Below are positions 1 through 6,464 of a stretch of 11,049 nt of DNA, one piece after another. This DNA is from Candidatus Accumulibacter iunctus. Its GTDB lineage: Bacteria; Pseudomonadota; Gammaproteobacteria; Burkholderiales; Rhodocyclaceae. The notes below the pieces were generated by a model. The model saw only the letters and a list, made by a program, of their open reading frames with translations. It was not told where the DNA came from and ran no database searches. The position numbers and the translations under genes were made by a program. The number at the start of each line of letters is the position of its first letter. Position 1 is the stretch's first letter. Location: contig DDUX01000052.1 of the NCBI GenBank assembly GCA_002345025.1, positions 1-11,049 on the forward strand, read 5' to 3'.

Positions 1-2882
1 CCCAGGCGCCCCTGGAATTTCGTGTTGCCGGCCGCCAGCACGCGCTCGGCGGCGATCGGTGCACTGCGCGCCGGCAGGCCGGCCAGTTCGACGAGGCGGT
101 CGACCGCCTCCTGCACACTGTCCCATTCACCGTGATCCCAGTGCGAAACCTCGCTGATCAGCGGCAGATTGAGGGCGGAGATGACCGGCAGCCAGACCTC
201 TTCCTCGCCCTGGCGGCGACGCACCGAGAGGCCGGGATCGAACTGGTACCAGCCTTGCTGCAGGCGGCGGAACAGCCCCCGGTTGTAGGCGTAGTCGCGG
301 TCGATCTCGTTGCGCGCGAGAACCGAGGAAAGGTACTGCCGCCGCCGGCGTTCGGGGCGGACGATGTTGGCCGGCAGGTGCTGCCAGGCATCAAGGATGT
401 CCTTCGCCTCGAAAGCCCCCATGCGGCGACGTTGCGGGTGGGTGAAGCGCGACTTGAAGAGCACCCAGAGCGTCTGGAAGAGCGAATACTCGGCGAGGTG
501 GCGGTCGAGGCGGACCAGCCGGTCGCCCGTCCGGACGTCGATGCTGCCCGGAGCGAGCCGCTCGTAGAGCGCAGCGAGCGGACCGGTCGCGAAGGCCGGA
601 TCGCGGAAGCCTTCGCGCAGGGCCCAGTGCAGCGCGTTGTAACCATACTGGTCGACGGCATCGCGGGCGGCACCGCGTTCGAGCAGGGCCTCGACGAGCG
701 GCAGATTGCCGGCCGCCGCCGCCGCCATCAGCGGCGTCTGGTTCATCGGCAGGCGATGCTCGATGCCGTACTGCTCGCACTGCTTGAGAATGTCCTTGAA
801 ATGCCGGGCGAAGTATGGAACGTAGGTCTTGCGGCCGAAGGTCGCCCGCTGCTTCGCATAGTGGACTGCCTGATCGAAACGCGCCTCGGCGGCCAGCCAG
901 ACGGCCAGCTGCGGCTCGTCATGGCAGGTGGCGTACTCGTAGAGTTGCTGTTTCATCTTCGCACCCGGCGCCTGTTCGCGGAACACCTTCTGCAGCAGCT
1001 CGACGAGCTTCTCCTCGCCGACCACCGGCCACGGCACCGGCGTCTGTTTCAGGATCGTCAGCCGGATCGCTTCCGCCTGCTCCTGCTTGCCCTGCAGTTC
1101 GAGCTTGCGCGCCTCCTTCTGCCAATCCTCGAGCGTCGACTTCTGCGCCGTGACGGTGATCGGCCCAACGCTCAGGCCGAGCAGACCGACGAGGGGATGC
1201 CCGCTGTCCGACTCGATCACGTAGACGTTCCTGATCGCCCGCGTCAGCGCGACGTAGAGCGCGTTGACGAAGAACTTGTAGACCTCGAGCGACTTGTCGC
1301 TCTTGTCCTTCGCCCGCCGGTAGTCGAGGGTCTCGACCTCGAGATCGGCGGCGGCAACGCCATCGACGATTTCGCCGAACTCGGCGCGGTGATCGGAAAT
1401 GAAGCGGTAGAGGACGATGTTCTCGTACTCGAGACCTTTCGCCTCGTGGATCGAAAACAGCAGCGGCGTCGCGAAATGCCGGCGCGCCTCGATCTTGTCC
1501 TCGTCGCGCATGACCAGCACGGCGAACTGCGTCGACTGGCGGATTTTCTGGTCAAGTTCGCGCTTCGTCGCCTCCCTGTCGGGGATCAGCGCCACCTGTC
1601 CGGTGTCGCCGCCGACCGCCTGGACGAGGAAGTTGCTCTCGCGGTCGATCGAACCGAAGCGGCGGTGCTTGATCTTCAGCAACTGGTTGGCCACCCGCGT
1701 CGCTTCGAGCCCGTTGCGGAAGTTGGCGCTGAGAACGCGCAGCTGCTGCCGCTCGGCGATCTTCGGATCCTTCCAGAACAGGCTTCTGACCTGGCTCCAG
1801 GAGAAGAAGTTGGGGTGGACGATCTGGTTCGAATCGCCGCAAAGCAGGAAGTGGCCGGCCTTCTTCAGCGTCCGCAGGACCAGCGCCAGTTGCACGGTGG
1901 TGATGTCCTGCACCTCGTCGATGACGACGAAGTCGTAGCGCGGCGCCGCCAGCGACAGCCATTCCTGCGCGACGAGGTTGAGGTCGTAGAGCCTCGCCTC
2001 GACCAGCCAGGCACGATACTTCTCGAACAGCTCGTAGAGCCGGTCGCGCTGCTCGGCGGCAAAGATCGACTGGCGGACGCCGAGCGCGCGATACTCGTCG
2101 CGACTCAGGATGCCGCCGGCGCCGGCGGCCAGGACACCGCGGATCTCCTCGAACACCTGGTGCCCGTCGAAGTCGCGGAACGTCTGCCGCATGCGCCCGA
2201 ACCAGCCGGCGAAGTCGCGCCAGGTCGCCTCGCGGCCTGCCGGCACGCGGATCGATTCGACGAACTCGCGGTAGGCGAGGAAGACCGCCTCCTGCCCGGC
2301 ATGTTCGAAGCCGTTGGCGTAATACAGATCGCGGGCGCTCTGTGCGAGGTAGCTCGAGTGCGTGACGTAGAGCACCTCGCCCTCGGCGTGCTTGAGCTTC
2401 TCGAGAGTCAGCGCCGTCTTGCCGCTGCCGGCGCTGCCGACAACGATCAGCGGCGCCGGCTGGCGATAGATGGCTTCCTGCGCGTCGTCGAACGAGATCG
2501 GCTTGTCGAGCAGATGAATCGTCGTCCGTTCCGGGTGCAGGTAGCGCAGCGGCTCTGCTTCGCCGATCGCCGTCGCGGCGTCGATGTCGGCGACCCGGCT
2601 CTCGTCGATCGCGGCGCCGCGCAGGAATCGCGACTTGTCGTAATCGTGGTTGGCGATCACCTCGAGCATCAGCGCGCACACTTCGTCACCGTGGCGGACG
2701 AGCGCGAAGAGCAGCCGGTCGGCGTCGTCGAGGCGGGCGCGGTAGAACTTGCCGTGGCTCAGGTTGACGAGCTTCTTCACCTGTGCGGCGCGAAAATCGC
2801 CGCGCGCGATGGCCTCCGCCACCTTCCGGTAGCTGGCCCTGACGCGCGTCGTGTCGAGGCCGATGTATTCAAGAATCTTCAC
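1..2882 (-). CDS. SF1 (UvrD/Rep-like) helicase with RelE-like N-terminus and ankyrin segment, partial (3' end off left edge)
   Basis: At least 960 codons are open from a GTG at 2882 to the window edge. GGAG lies about 7 nt upstream of the GTG. The helicase core is complete: Walker A GSAGSGKT (res 149-156), Walker B/motif II DEVQD (322-326), motif III GDSNQ (349-353), NFRN (387-390), HEAKGLEY (479-486) and motif VI ALTRA (545-549). This marks an ATP-dependent 3'-5' SF1A DNA translocase. Residues 1-95 look like a RelE/ParE-family toxin fold (GKFYRARL, DRLLFAL, VIANHDYDKSRFL). Residues about 714-760 match ankyrin repeats (NQTPLMAAAAAGNLPLVEALL, then NALHWAL). The following 180 or so residues are Arg/Trp-rich and I do not recognise them. 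Family membership is seen directly. A role in DNA repair, conflict or defence is inference only. The gene is transcribed away from the nitroreductase and has no visible operon partner in the window. Confidence 0.9.
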   Translation of the reverse strand, partial: MKILEYIGLDTTRVRASYRKVAEAIARGDFRAAQVKKLVNLSHGKFYRARLDDADRLLFALVRHGDEVCALMLEVIANHDYDKSRFLRGAAIDESRVADIDAATAIGEAEPLRYLHPERTTIHLLDKPISFDDAQEAIYRQPAPLIVVGSAGSGKTALTLEKLKHAEGEVLYVTHSSYLAQSARDLYYANGFEHAGQEAVFLAYREFVESIRVPAGREATWRDFAGWFGRMRQTFRDFDGHQVFEEIRGVLAAGAGGILSRDEYRALGVRQSIFAAEQRDRLYELFEKYRAWLVEARLYDLNLVAQEWLSLAAPRYDFVVIDEVQDITTVQLALVLRTLKKAGHFLLCGDSNQIVHPNFFSWSQVRSLFWKDPKIAERQQLRVLSANFRNGLEATRVANQLLKIKHRRFGSIDRESNFLVQAVGGDTGQVALIPDREATKRELDQKIRQSTQFAVLVMRDEDKIEARRHFATPLLFSIHEAKGLEYENIVLYRFISDHRAEFGEIVDGVAAADLEVETLDYRRAKDKSDKSLEVYKFFVNALYVALTRAIRNVYVIESDSGHPLVGLLGLSVGPITVTAQKSTLEDWQKEARKLELQGKQEQAEAIRLTILKQTPVPWPVVGEEKLVELLQKVFREQAPGAKMKQQLYEYATCHDEPQLAVWLAAEARFDQAVHYAKQRATFGRKTYVPYFARHFKDILKQCEQYGIEHRLPMNQTPLMAAAAAGNLPLVEALLERGAARDAVDQYGYNALHWALREGFRDPAFATGPLAALYERLAPGSIDVRTGDRLVRLDRHLAEYSLFQTLWVLFKSRFTHPQRRRMGAFEAKDILDAWQHLPANIVRPERRRRQYLSSVLARNEIDRDYAYNRGLFRRLQQGWYQFDPGLSVRRRQGEEEVWLPVISALNLPLISEVSHWDHGEWDSVQEAVDRLVELAGLPARSAPIAAERVLAAGNTKFQGRL

Positions 2883-3027
2883 GACTGGCTCCGGCGTGGT
2901 TGATGGGAGAAAAACGGCGCTGCAGCGGCGACGCACCCGAATCTGAAGAGGCCGGCGAACGGCGACCGCCCTCGAGCATCCTTGTCTCCCCCCAGCCGCA
3001 GCGCCACCGCGATTCTACCGCAGGGGG

Positions 3028-3046
3028 GCTGCCGTTCAGCGGCAGC
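3028..3046. repeat. Perfect short hairpin, 7-bp stem
   Basis: GCTGCCG (3028-3034) pairs with CGGCAGC (3040-3046) across a TTCAG loop. The hairpin lies about 146 nt upstream of the helicase GTG. The same stem sequence recurs at 3782-3799 in front of the nitroreductase. No T-run follows, so it is not a standard intrinsic terminator. Confidence 0.5.
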
Positions 3047-3159
3047 GGCCGGTGGCCGGCGTGCATCGCCGTCCAGCCCGCCGACCGGCGCCGGCAGGCG
3101 GGAGCAGTGGGGAACAACGAGTCGGGCAAGAAGAGAAACCGGCAACGCGCTACGCCGTG

Positions 3160-3212
3160 GATTGCTTCCCCGAGGCATCAGGATGCTTTCCCAAGGCGTC
3201 AGGATGCTCTCG
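3160..3212. repeat. About 2.5 copies of a 21-bp tandem repeat
   Basis: Units begin at 3160 (GATTGCTTCCCCGAGGCATC...), 3182 (GATGCTTTCCCAAGGCGTC...) and 3203 (GATGCTCTCG, partial). The 18-bp segment at 3173-3190 recurs at 3194-3211 with two mismatches. No flanking gene reads through it. It may be a slippage product or a degenerate binding-site array. Confidence 0.6.
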
Positions 3213-3278
3213 CGCCGGCGGCAATGGGCTTGTTGACACGCCTGCCGGCTGCCCCCTCCCGTTTGCCCCGAGAAACAA

Positions 3279-3331
3279 GCCGTATCGCCGCCAGTTCATG
3301 TTTCTGATGGGAATGACGGCAACGATACGGC
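3279..3331. repeat. Inverted repeat, 9-bp arms
   Basis: GCCGTATCG (3279-3287) is the exact reverse complement of CGATACGGC (3323-3331), with 35 nt between them. No open frame of quality spans it. It could be a regulator site or a transcript stem-loop, but the sequence alone does not decide. Confidence 0.45.
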
Positions 3332-3382
3332 GCACGGTCTGGCGCCAGATGATGACGTCTTCCGGATACATCCCGCCCGGCC

Positions 3383-3415
3383 GTGGTTGCTGCCCGCATG
3401 ACCGGTTGCAACCAC
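3383..3415. terminator. Hairpin just past the pRiA4b-like remnant, possible terminator
   Basis: GTGGTTGC (3383-3390) pairs exactly with GCAACCAC (3408-3415) around a 17-nt loop. It lies 15 nt beyond the TGA of the minus-strand remnant ending at 3431, where a terminator would be expected. There is no T-tract on either side, so an intrinsic terminator is uncertain. Confidence 0.35.
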
Positions 3416-3430
3416 CTCCGCCGGCCGGTC

Positions 3431-3544
3431 TCAGCGGGCGACGACCTCGCCGACTCGCCGGGCATGCGCCGCCAGGTCGAAGTCGTGCGGGTCGAAATCG
3501 TCGCCGACCCAGTCCCTGAGGCTTGCGTAGTCCTCGGCCGCCGG
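3431..3544 (-). pseudogene. C-terminal remnant of a plasmid pRiA4b ORF-3-like gene
   Basis: The last 37 codons before a TGA at 3431-3433 read AEDYASLRDWVGDDFDPHDF, then DLAAHARRVGEVVAR. The pattern 'L.dWvG.dFDP..FDl...n' is how proteins of the pRiA4b ORF-3-like family (PF07929, also found as IS1096-type passenger proteins) typically end. Upstream in this frame the translation dissolves into Gly/Ser/Arg-rich sequence. I do not find the family's usual core (the N-terminal W/H-rich part or the CPPEDxGG motif) in any minus frame up to 3840. I read it as a truncated leftover whose 5' part was lost at or near 3545. A short unrelated acidic ORF tail is the alternative. Confidence 0.4.
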
Positions 3545-3839
3545 GCCGCTTCCAGAGGACCCACCGGCTCGTCCCCGACGGCATCGTCGGACCGAAGATG
3601 TGGCGCGAGCCGCAGCTTGCACGAAGCGACAAGGGTCCGCCGCGCCAACAGCGCGCGCAGCTGACCGGCGGTCGGCGCGCCGCCGCTGCAGTTCGGGCCA
3701 CGAACCCGATCTGAACTCCGGGCCGGAATCTCCGTCGAAGACCGCGTGGCGTGCCACCGGCAAGGCAGCAGGACTCGGCGCGCTGCCGCGGGCGGCAGCC
3801 ACTCTGCCCCTGCCCATCCGACAACCCGAAGGACACCCG
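3545..3839. other. Intergenic leader of the nitroreductase gene
   Basis: No gene is supported. The plus frame stays open upstream of the nitroreductase ATG, but its translation is Arg/Ala/Pro/Ser-rich with no family pattern. A 7-bp hairpin with a CGGG loop (GCTGCCG 3782-3788, CGGCAGC 3793-3799) lies 40 nt before the ATG in the probable 5' leader. I see no clear promoter hexamers. Confidence 0.5.
3782..3799. repeat. Leader hairpin before the nitroreductase gene
   Basis: GCTGCCG (3782-3788) and CGGCAGC (3793-3799) form a perfect 7-bp stem closed by a 4-nt CGGG loop. The stem has the same sequence as the hairpin at 3028-3046. Its position 40 nt ahead of the ATG would put it in the mRNA leader. 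Function is unknown. Confidence 0.4.
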
Positions 3840-4427
3840 ATGCCAGCCCTCCCCACCGCAGCCCTCGAGCAGCTCTTCCTCAACGCCCGTACGCACAACG
3901 CGTTCGCCCGCGAACCGGTCCCGGAAGCGACGCTGCGCCGGCTCTACGACCTGATGAAGTGGGGTCCGACTTCGATGAACTGCCAGCCGGCGCGGCTGGT
4001 CTTCGTCACCAGCCCCGAAGGCAAGGCGCTGCTGGCGCCAGCGCTGTCACCCGGCAATCTGGAGAAGACGCTGGCAGCGCCGGTGACGGTGATCATCGCC
4101 ACCGACAGCCTTTTCCACGAGCACCTGCCGACGATGTTTCCGGCCTACGACGCGCGGCCGATGTTCGCCGGCAACGCCGAACTCGCCGCCAGCACCGCCT
4201 TCCGCAACGGTACGCTGCAGGGCGCCTACCTGATCATCGCAGCGCGCGCGCTCGGCCTCGACTGCGGCCCGATGTCCGGCTTCGACACCGGCAAGCTCAA
4301 CGCCGCATTCTTCGCCGACGGGCGCTACCGCGCCAACTTCCTCTGCAACCTCGGCATCGGCGACCCCGCCAGCCCGCATCCGCGCGGTCCCCGACTGGCC
4401 TTCGACGAAGCCTGCCGCATCGTCTGA
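3840..4427 (+). CDS. rutE: RutE-type malonic semialdehyde reductase / nitroreductase family protein
   Basis: The 195-residue length equals that of E. coli RutE (196), and the protein aligns along its whole length from memory: ARTHNAF near residue 17, LMKWGPTSMNCQPAR (38-52), LSPGNLEKTLAAPVTVI, TAFRNGTLQGAYLI, RALGLDCGPMSGFD, and a C-terminal RLAFDEACRIV. The enzymes are FMN-dependent, cytoplasmic NAD(P)H oxidoreductases. RutE reduces the malonic semialdehyde formed in pyrimidine breakdown to 3-hydroxypropionate. The ATG at 3840 has GAAGGA 8 nt upstream; the frame is open further 5' but without conserved sequence. No other rut gene is nearby, so a more general nitroreductase or aldehyde-reducing role is possible. 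The family assignment is firm and the exact substrate is inferred. Confidence 0.87.
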   Translation: MPALPTAALEQLFLNARTHNAFAREPVPEATLRRLYDLMKWGPTSMNCQPARLVFVTSPEGKALLAPALSPGNLEKTLAAPVTVIIATDSLFHEHLPTMFPAYDARPMFAGNAELAASTAFRNGTLQGAYLIIAARALGLDCGPMSGFDTGKLNAAFFADGRYRANFLCNLGIGDPASPHPRGPRLAFDEACRIV

Positions 4428-4442
4428 CACCGGCCGAGCGGC

Positions 4443-5036
4443 GTGCCGGGCGCGCGCGAACGGCTCGCCCGGAACTCCTGCCCGGCTGCGGCACGAGGAG
4501 TGGCGGGCGGCGAAGTAGTGATTTGTTTTGCCGGACAGACTGCCGGATACGACAGGGTGCTCAACCTGATCGAGCCAACGGGCTTCCTCGGCAATCCCTT
4601 CTTCCACAACCACCAGACCGCGGTGGGTACGGCGCTGAGCCTCGGGACCTATGCCGCGGGTACGGTGCTGCGTTTCCGCATGGATGTCCTGAGCACCGGC
4701 GACAAGTTCTTTACCGGCCCCGGCACAGGCAATGCCGACGGTCTGGTGCACGTCGGCCATGCAACCTGGGCTGCCGACGGCGTCATTCCGGTCGACGGCC
4801 TGTGGGTCGGCTTCGAGGATATTCTTGGCGGCGGTGACCGCGACTACGACGACAACCGTTTCGTCTTCACCAACGTCCGCTCGGACGTCCCCGAGCCGGG
4901 CTCGCTCGCCCTCCTCGCTGAAGCTGCGCTGGCTGCGCCGGCAGCACCAGGCGAACGGCCGGGCCGGCCATTGCACCATGGCTGGCGCTCGCCTACAGCG
5001 ACCACATCGTCTCCTTCGACATCTTCGACACCCTGA
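4443..5036 (+). pseudogene. Truncated DUF4114 / PEP-CTERM-type exported protein
   Basis: The frame opens with a GTG 15 nt after the nitroreductase stop, in the same frame. The first 35 residues resemble nothing. From GQTAGYDRVLNL onward the translation looks like a secreted, anchor-sorted protein: FFHNHQTAVGTALSLG, then VGFEDILGGGDRDYDDNRF, the acidic GGGDxDYDD signature of DUF4114, then VPEPGSLALL, the PEP-CTERM motif. Two essential parts are absent. There is no signal peptide, and the hydrophobic helix and Arg-rich end of PEP-CTERM are replaced by Ala/Pro/Thr/Ser-rich sequence. A better Arg-rich tail (LRWLRRQHQ) appears in the +1 frame at about 4920-4950, suggesting an indel. I judge it N-truncated and 3'-damaged. 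A pipeline might still call a 197-residue CDS. Confidence 0.6.
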
Positions 5037-5290
5037 TCGACCGGGTAACCGCTCCGCCCGAGCAGGTGGAGCACTACTGGACCCGCCTGCTGGCCGATTC
5101 CCTGCTGCGGCCGATCGCCAGCCGTCGGCTGCTCGTTCTGCGTGCCGGCGGCGAGGAAGCCCTGCGCAGCGCCGCCACCGGACGCGGCCTTGACCATGGA
5201 TGCGCGTTCAGCGAGCTGGCGGCGAGCCTTGCCGAAGTCATGCGACGCGAGTGCCCGGAGGGGCTGCCCGCGGCAGCAGACCTGGGCACG
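4991..5290 (+). pseudogene. Fragment of a HAD-superfamily hydrolase (N-terminal part only)
   Basis: In a different frame from the DUF4114-like ORF, the translation gives HIVSFDIFDTLIDR. DxFDTL is HAD motif I; D at 5018-5020 is the nucleophile position and D at 5027-5029 the acid/base. It continues as RLLVLRAGGEEALRSAATGR and CAFSELAASLAEVMRRE, which resembles the helical cap of the HAD proteins that begin 'ISFDIFDTL'. After about 5275 the translation becomes low-complexity. Motif II (S/T), motif III (K) and motif IV (DD) are absent. No start codon or RBS precedes motif I; the nearest in-frame ATG (5066) is already past the active site. The frame stays open to a TGA at 5546-5548. The DUF4114 remnant joins it with no intergenic space, so this is a recombination scar, not a gene. 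Confidence 0.5.
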
Positions 5291-5390
5291 CGGATGCTTC
5301 TGAGCGCTACAGGGCGGAGTGCGCACAGCGCCCCGCCACCCACTGGCTGCCGTCGCGACGTGCGGGTTGCCGGTGGCGGCGGGCTGTGCC

Positions 5391-5573
5391 TCATCGATGC
5401 CCTGGGCGAGCATGACGACACCTGCCGGGCAATCCCGAGACGACGCCGGCACCGCCGTTGGCGCCGGTCAGCGAAGGAAATTTCCAGCTTTTTCCAAGCC
5501 CGACGGCCGAGCCGAGGATGGCCACGAGGACGCCGAACGAGGAAGTGAAGCCGTCGCGTCCGGGTGGGGTCAT
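5391..5573 (-). pseudogene. N-terminal stub of an NSS (SNF/LeuT) family sodium-dependent transporter
   Basis: From ATG 5573 (GAGG about 7 nt upstream) the translation reads MTPPGRDGFTSSFGVLVAIL, then GSAVGLGKSWKFPSLTGANG. This is the highly conserved first transmembrane helix of neurotransmitter:sodium symporters (usual form GSAVGLGNIWRFPYLTGxNGG), which carries sodium- and substrate-binding residues. After GANGGAG, at about 5463, the similarity stops; 23 unrelated residues lead to a TGA at 5391. Intact family members are around 450-550 residues with 11-12 helices, so more than 90% is missing. The start context is intact and the 3' part was lost. It faces the HAD fragment tail to tail. Confidence 0.65.
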
Positions 5574-5580
5574 GATGCCT

Positions 5581-5632
5581 CGCTGCTTGCAGTGGGCTGA
5601 TGGTCGGGAACGCGATGATGCTGCAAGCTGCG
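5581..5632. repeat. Imperfect inverted repeat upstream of the transporter stub
   Basis: CGCTGCTTGCAG (5581-5592) pairs with CTGCAAGCTGCG (5621-5632) with one mismatch across 28 nt. It lies immediately upstream of the minus-strand ATG at 5573. It may be a relic leader hairpin or operator of the lost transporter gene. Confidence 0.35.
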
Positions 5633-5765
5633 TCGCAGCGTGCGCCCACCGGCACCGTTCGCCTGCCGCTGCCATCGGCGTCGTGCACAGGCGAGGCCTT
5701 TTCCGCCTATGATGTGCACGACGTCCCTTTTTCGTTATGCCGTCGCTGCTGCTGGAGGTGTCGCA

Positions 5766-6257
5766 ATGCGCATGCGCTGGTGGATCGCTTTCGGCTTTCT
5801 GGCGACCGCCGTAGGGACGCTGCTCGCCGGGCAGCTCGGTTTCTTCAGGGGTACGCCTCCTGGCGACCTCGGGGTACGCGCGGGCATGCTCAAGCGCCCG
5901 TCGGCGACAGCCAACAGCGTCAGCAGCCAGGCCCACCTGTGGTCCGGCCACGCGCAGGGGGAGCAGGCCCGGATCGCGCCGCTGCCGTTGCTGCGTGGCG
6001 ACGGCCTGGCGACGATCGCCTGGCTGCGCGCACTGCTGCAGGAACAGCCGGGCACGATCGTCGTCGACAGTCGCCCGGATTATCTCTACGTGCAGTGTGA
6101 AACGCGGCTCATGAAGTTCGTCGATGACGTCGAGTTCTGGTTCGACGCCAGCAGTGGCGTGATCCAGGTACGCTCGGCGTCGCGCGTCGGGCGCTACGAC
6201 TTCGGCGTCAATCGCCGCCGCATCGAGGAGTTGCGCAACCAACTCGCTGTTCCCTGA
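5766..6257 (+). CDS. DUF1499 domain-containing membrane-anchored/exported protein
   Basis: The product has 163 residues. GGAGGT lies 6 nt before the ATG at 5766, which fixes the start although the frame is open further 5'. Residues 1-28 form a positively charged start plus a hydrophobic helix (WWIAFGFLATAVGTLLAGQL), an uncleaved anchor or signal peptide. The rest is the DUF1499 domain (PF07386): a degenerate LKRPSATANSVSSQA element near residue 43, then IVVDSRPDYLYVQCETRLMK, FVDDVEFWFD, IQVRSASRVGRYDFGVNRR and a short helix. The usual form of the first element is LxxCPxSPNCVSS; both cysteines are absent here. The family's function is unknown; it is often envelope-associated. TATGAT at 5709-5714 might be a -10 box, but no good -35 accompanies it. 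It is transcribed convergently with the Gly-rich gene. Confidence 0.85.
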   Translation: MRMRWWIAFGFLATAVGTLLAGQLGFFRGTPPGDLGVRAGMLKRPSATANSVSSQAHLWSGHAQGEQARIAPLPLLRGDGLATIAWLRALLQEQPGTIVVDSRPDYLYVQCETRLMKFVDDVEFWFDASSGVIQVRSASRVGRYDFGVNRRRIEELRNQLAVP

Positions 6258-6434
6258 GGCCGGCCTGCGACACGGAGACAATGGCGCCGACGAGCGTTGC
6301 CTTCTTTGACATTCGCACCCGGGCAGCGGCGCTGTCCGTCGGCTGGCCGGGCGACGCCGGCGCTCTGGTGCCATTCATCGCGTCCGGAACCGATGCGCGA
6401 CCGGGGCGACAAAGCGGAGCCCCGCCGCCGGCCC

Positions 6435-6464
6435 GCGTCGCCAAGCGTCCCAGCCTGCCGACGC
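6435..6464 (-). terminator. Weak stem-loop directly after the Gly-rich gene
   Basis: GCGTCG (6435-6440) and CGACGC (6459-6464) pair across 18 nt immediately past the minus-strand stop at 6465. The position fits a terminator, but there is no T-run and the stem is only 6 bp. Confidence 0.25.

Larger units (their letters stand above)
2883..3430. other. Non-coding stretch upstream of the helicase
   Basis: I find no credible gene here. The open frames on both strands have low-complexity Arg/Pro/Ala translations typical of GC-rich non-coding DNA. The stretch holds the helicase leader, a perfect 7-bp hairpin (3028-3046), a 21-bp tandem repeat (3160-3212) and two wider inverted repeats (3279-3331 and 3383-3415). 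It could contain the helicase promoter, but I see no convincing -35/-10 pair. Confidence 0.6.

Noticed and set aside
132..2903. A 923-codon open frame on the plus strand opposite the helicase
   Set aside because: It is the codon-aligned antisense of the helicase gene. Its translation is Arg/Leu/Asp/Glu-rich with no family pattern, while the minus strand shows every SF1 helicase motif in order. GC-rich codon bias explains the lack of stops.
3240..3430. Possible riboswitch or small RNA suggested by the hairpins
   Set aside because: I could not match it to any known riboswitch consensus, and no gene follows at a suitable distance. It is kept only as a structural observation.
3150..3898. Several 150-250-codon minus frames upstream of the nitroreductase
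   Set aside because: They overlap the nitroreductase start and read as Arg/Gly/Ala-rich sequence. Only the final 37 codons ending at 3431 resemble a known family, and those are reported separately.
3840..5036. Nitroreductase and DUF4114-like frame as one gene interrupted by a TGA
   Set aside because: The two share a frame, but the TGA at 4425-4427 sits exactly where RutE proteins end, and the following residues match nothing. A stop-codon readthrough fusion is not supported.
5391..6374. A 327-codon minus frame spanning the DUF1499 gene and the transporter stub
   Set aside because: Only the part from ATG 5573 onward has homology. The preceding portion is antisense to the DUF1499 gene, which has its own RBS and domain.
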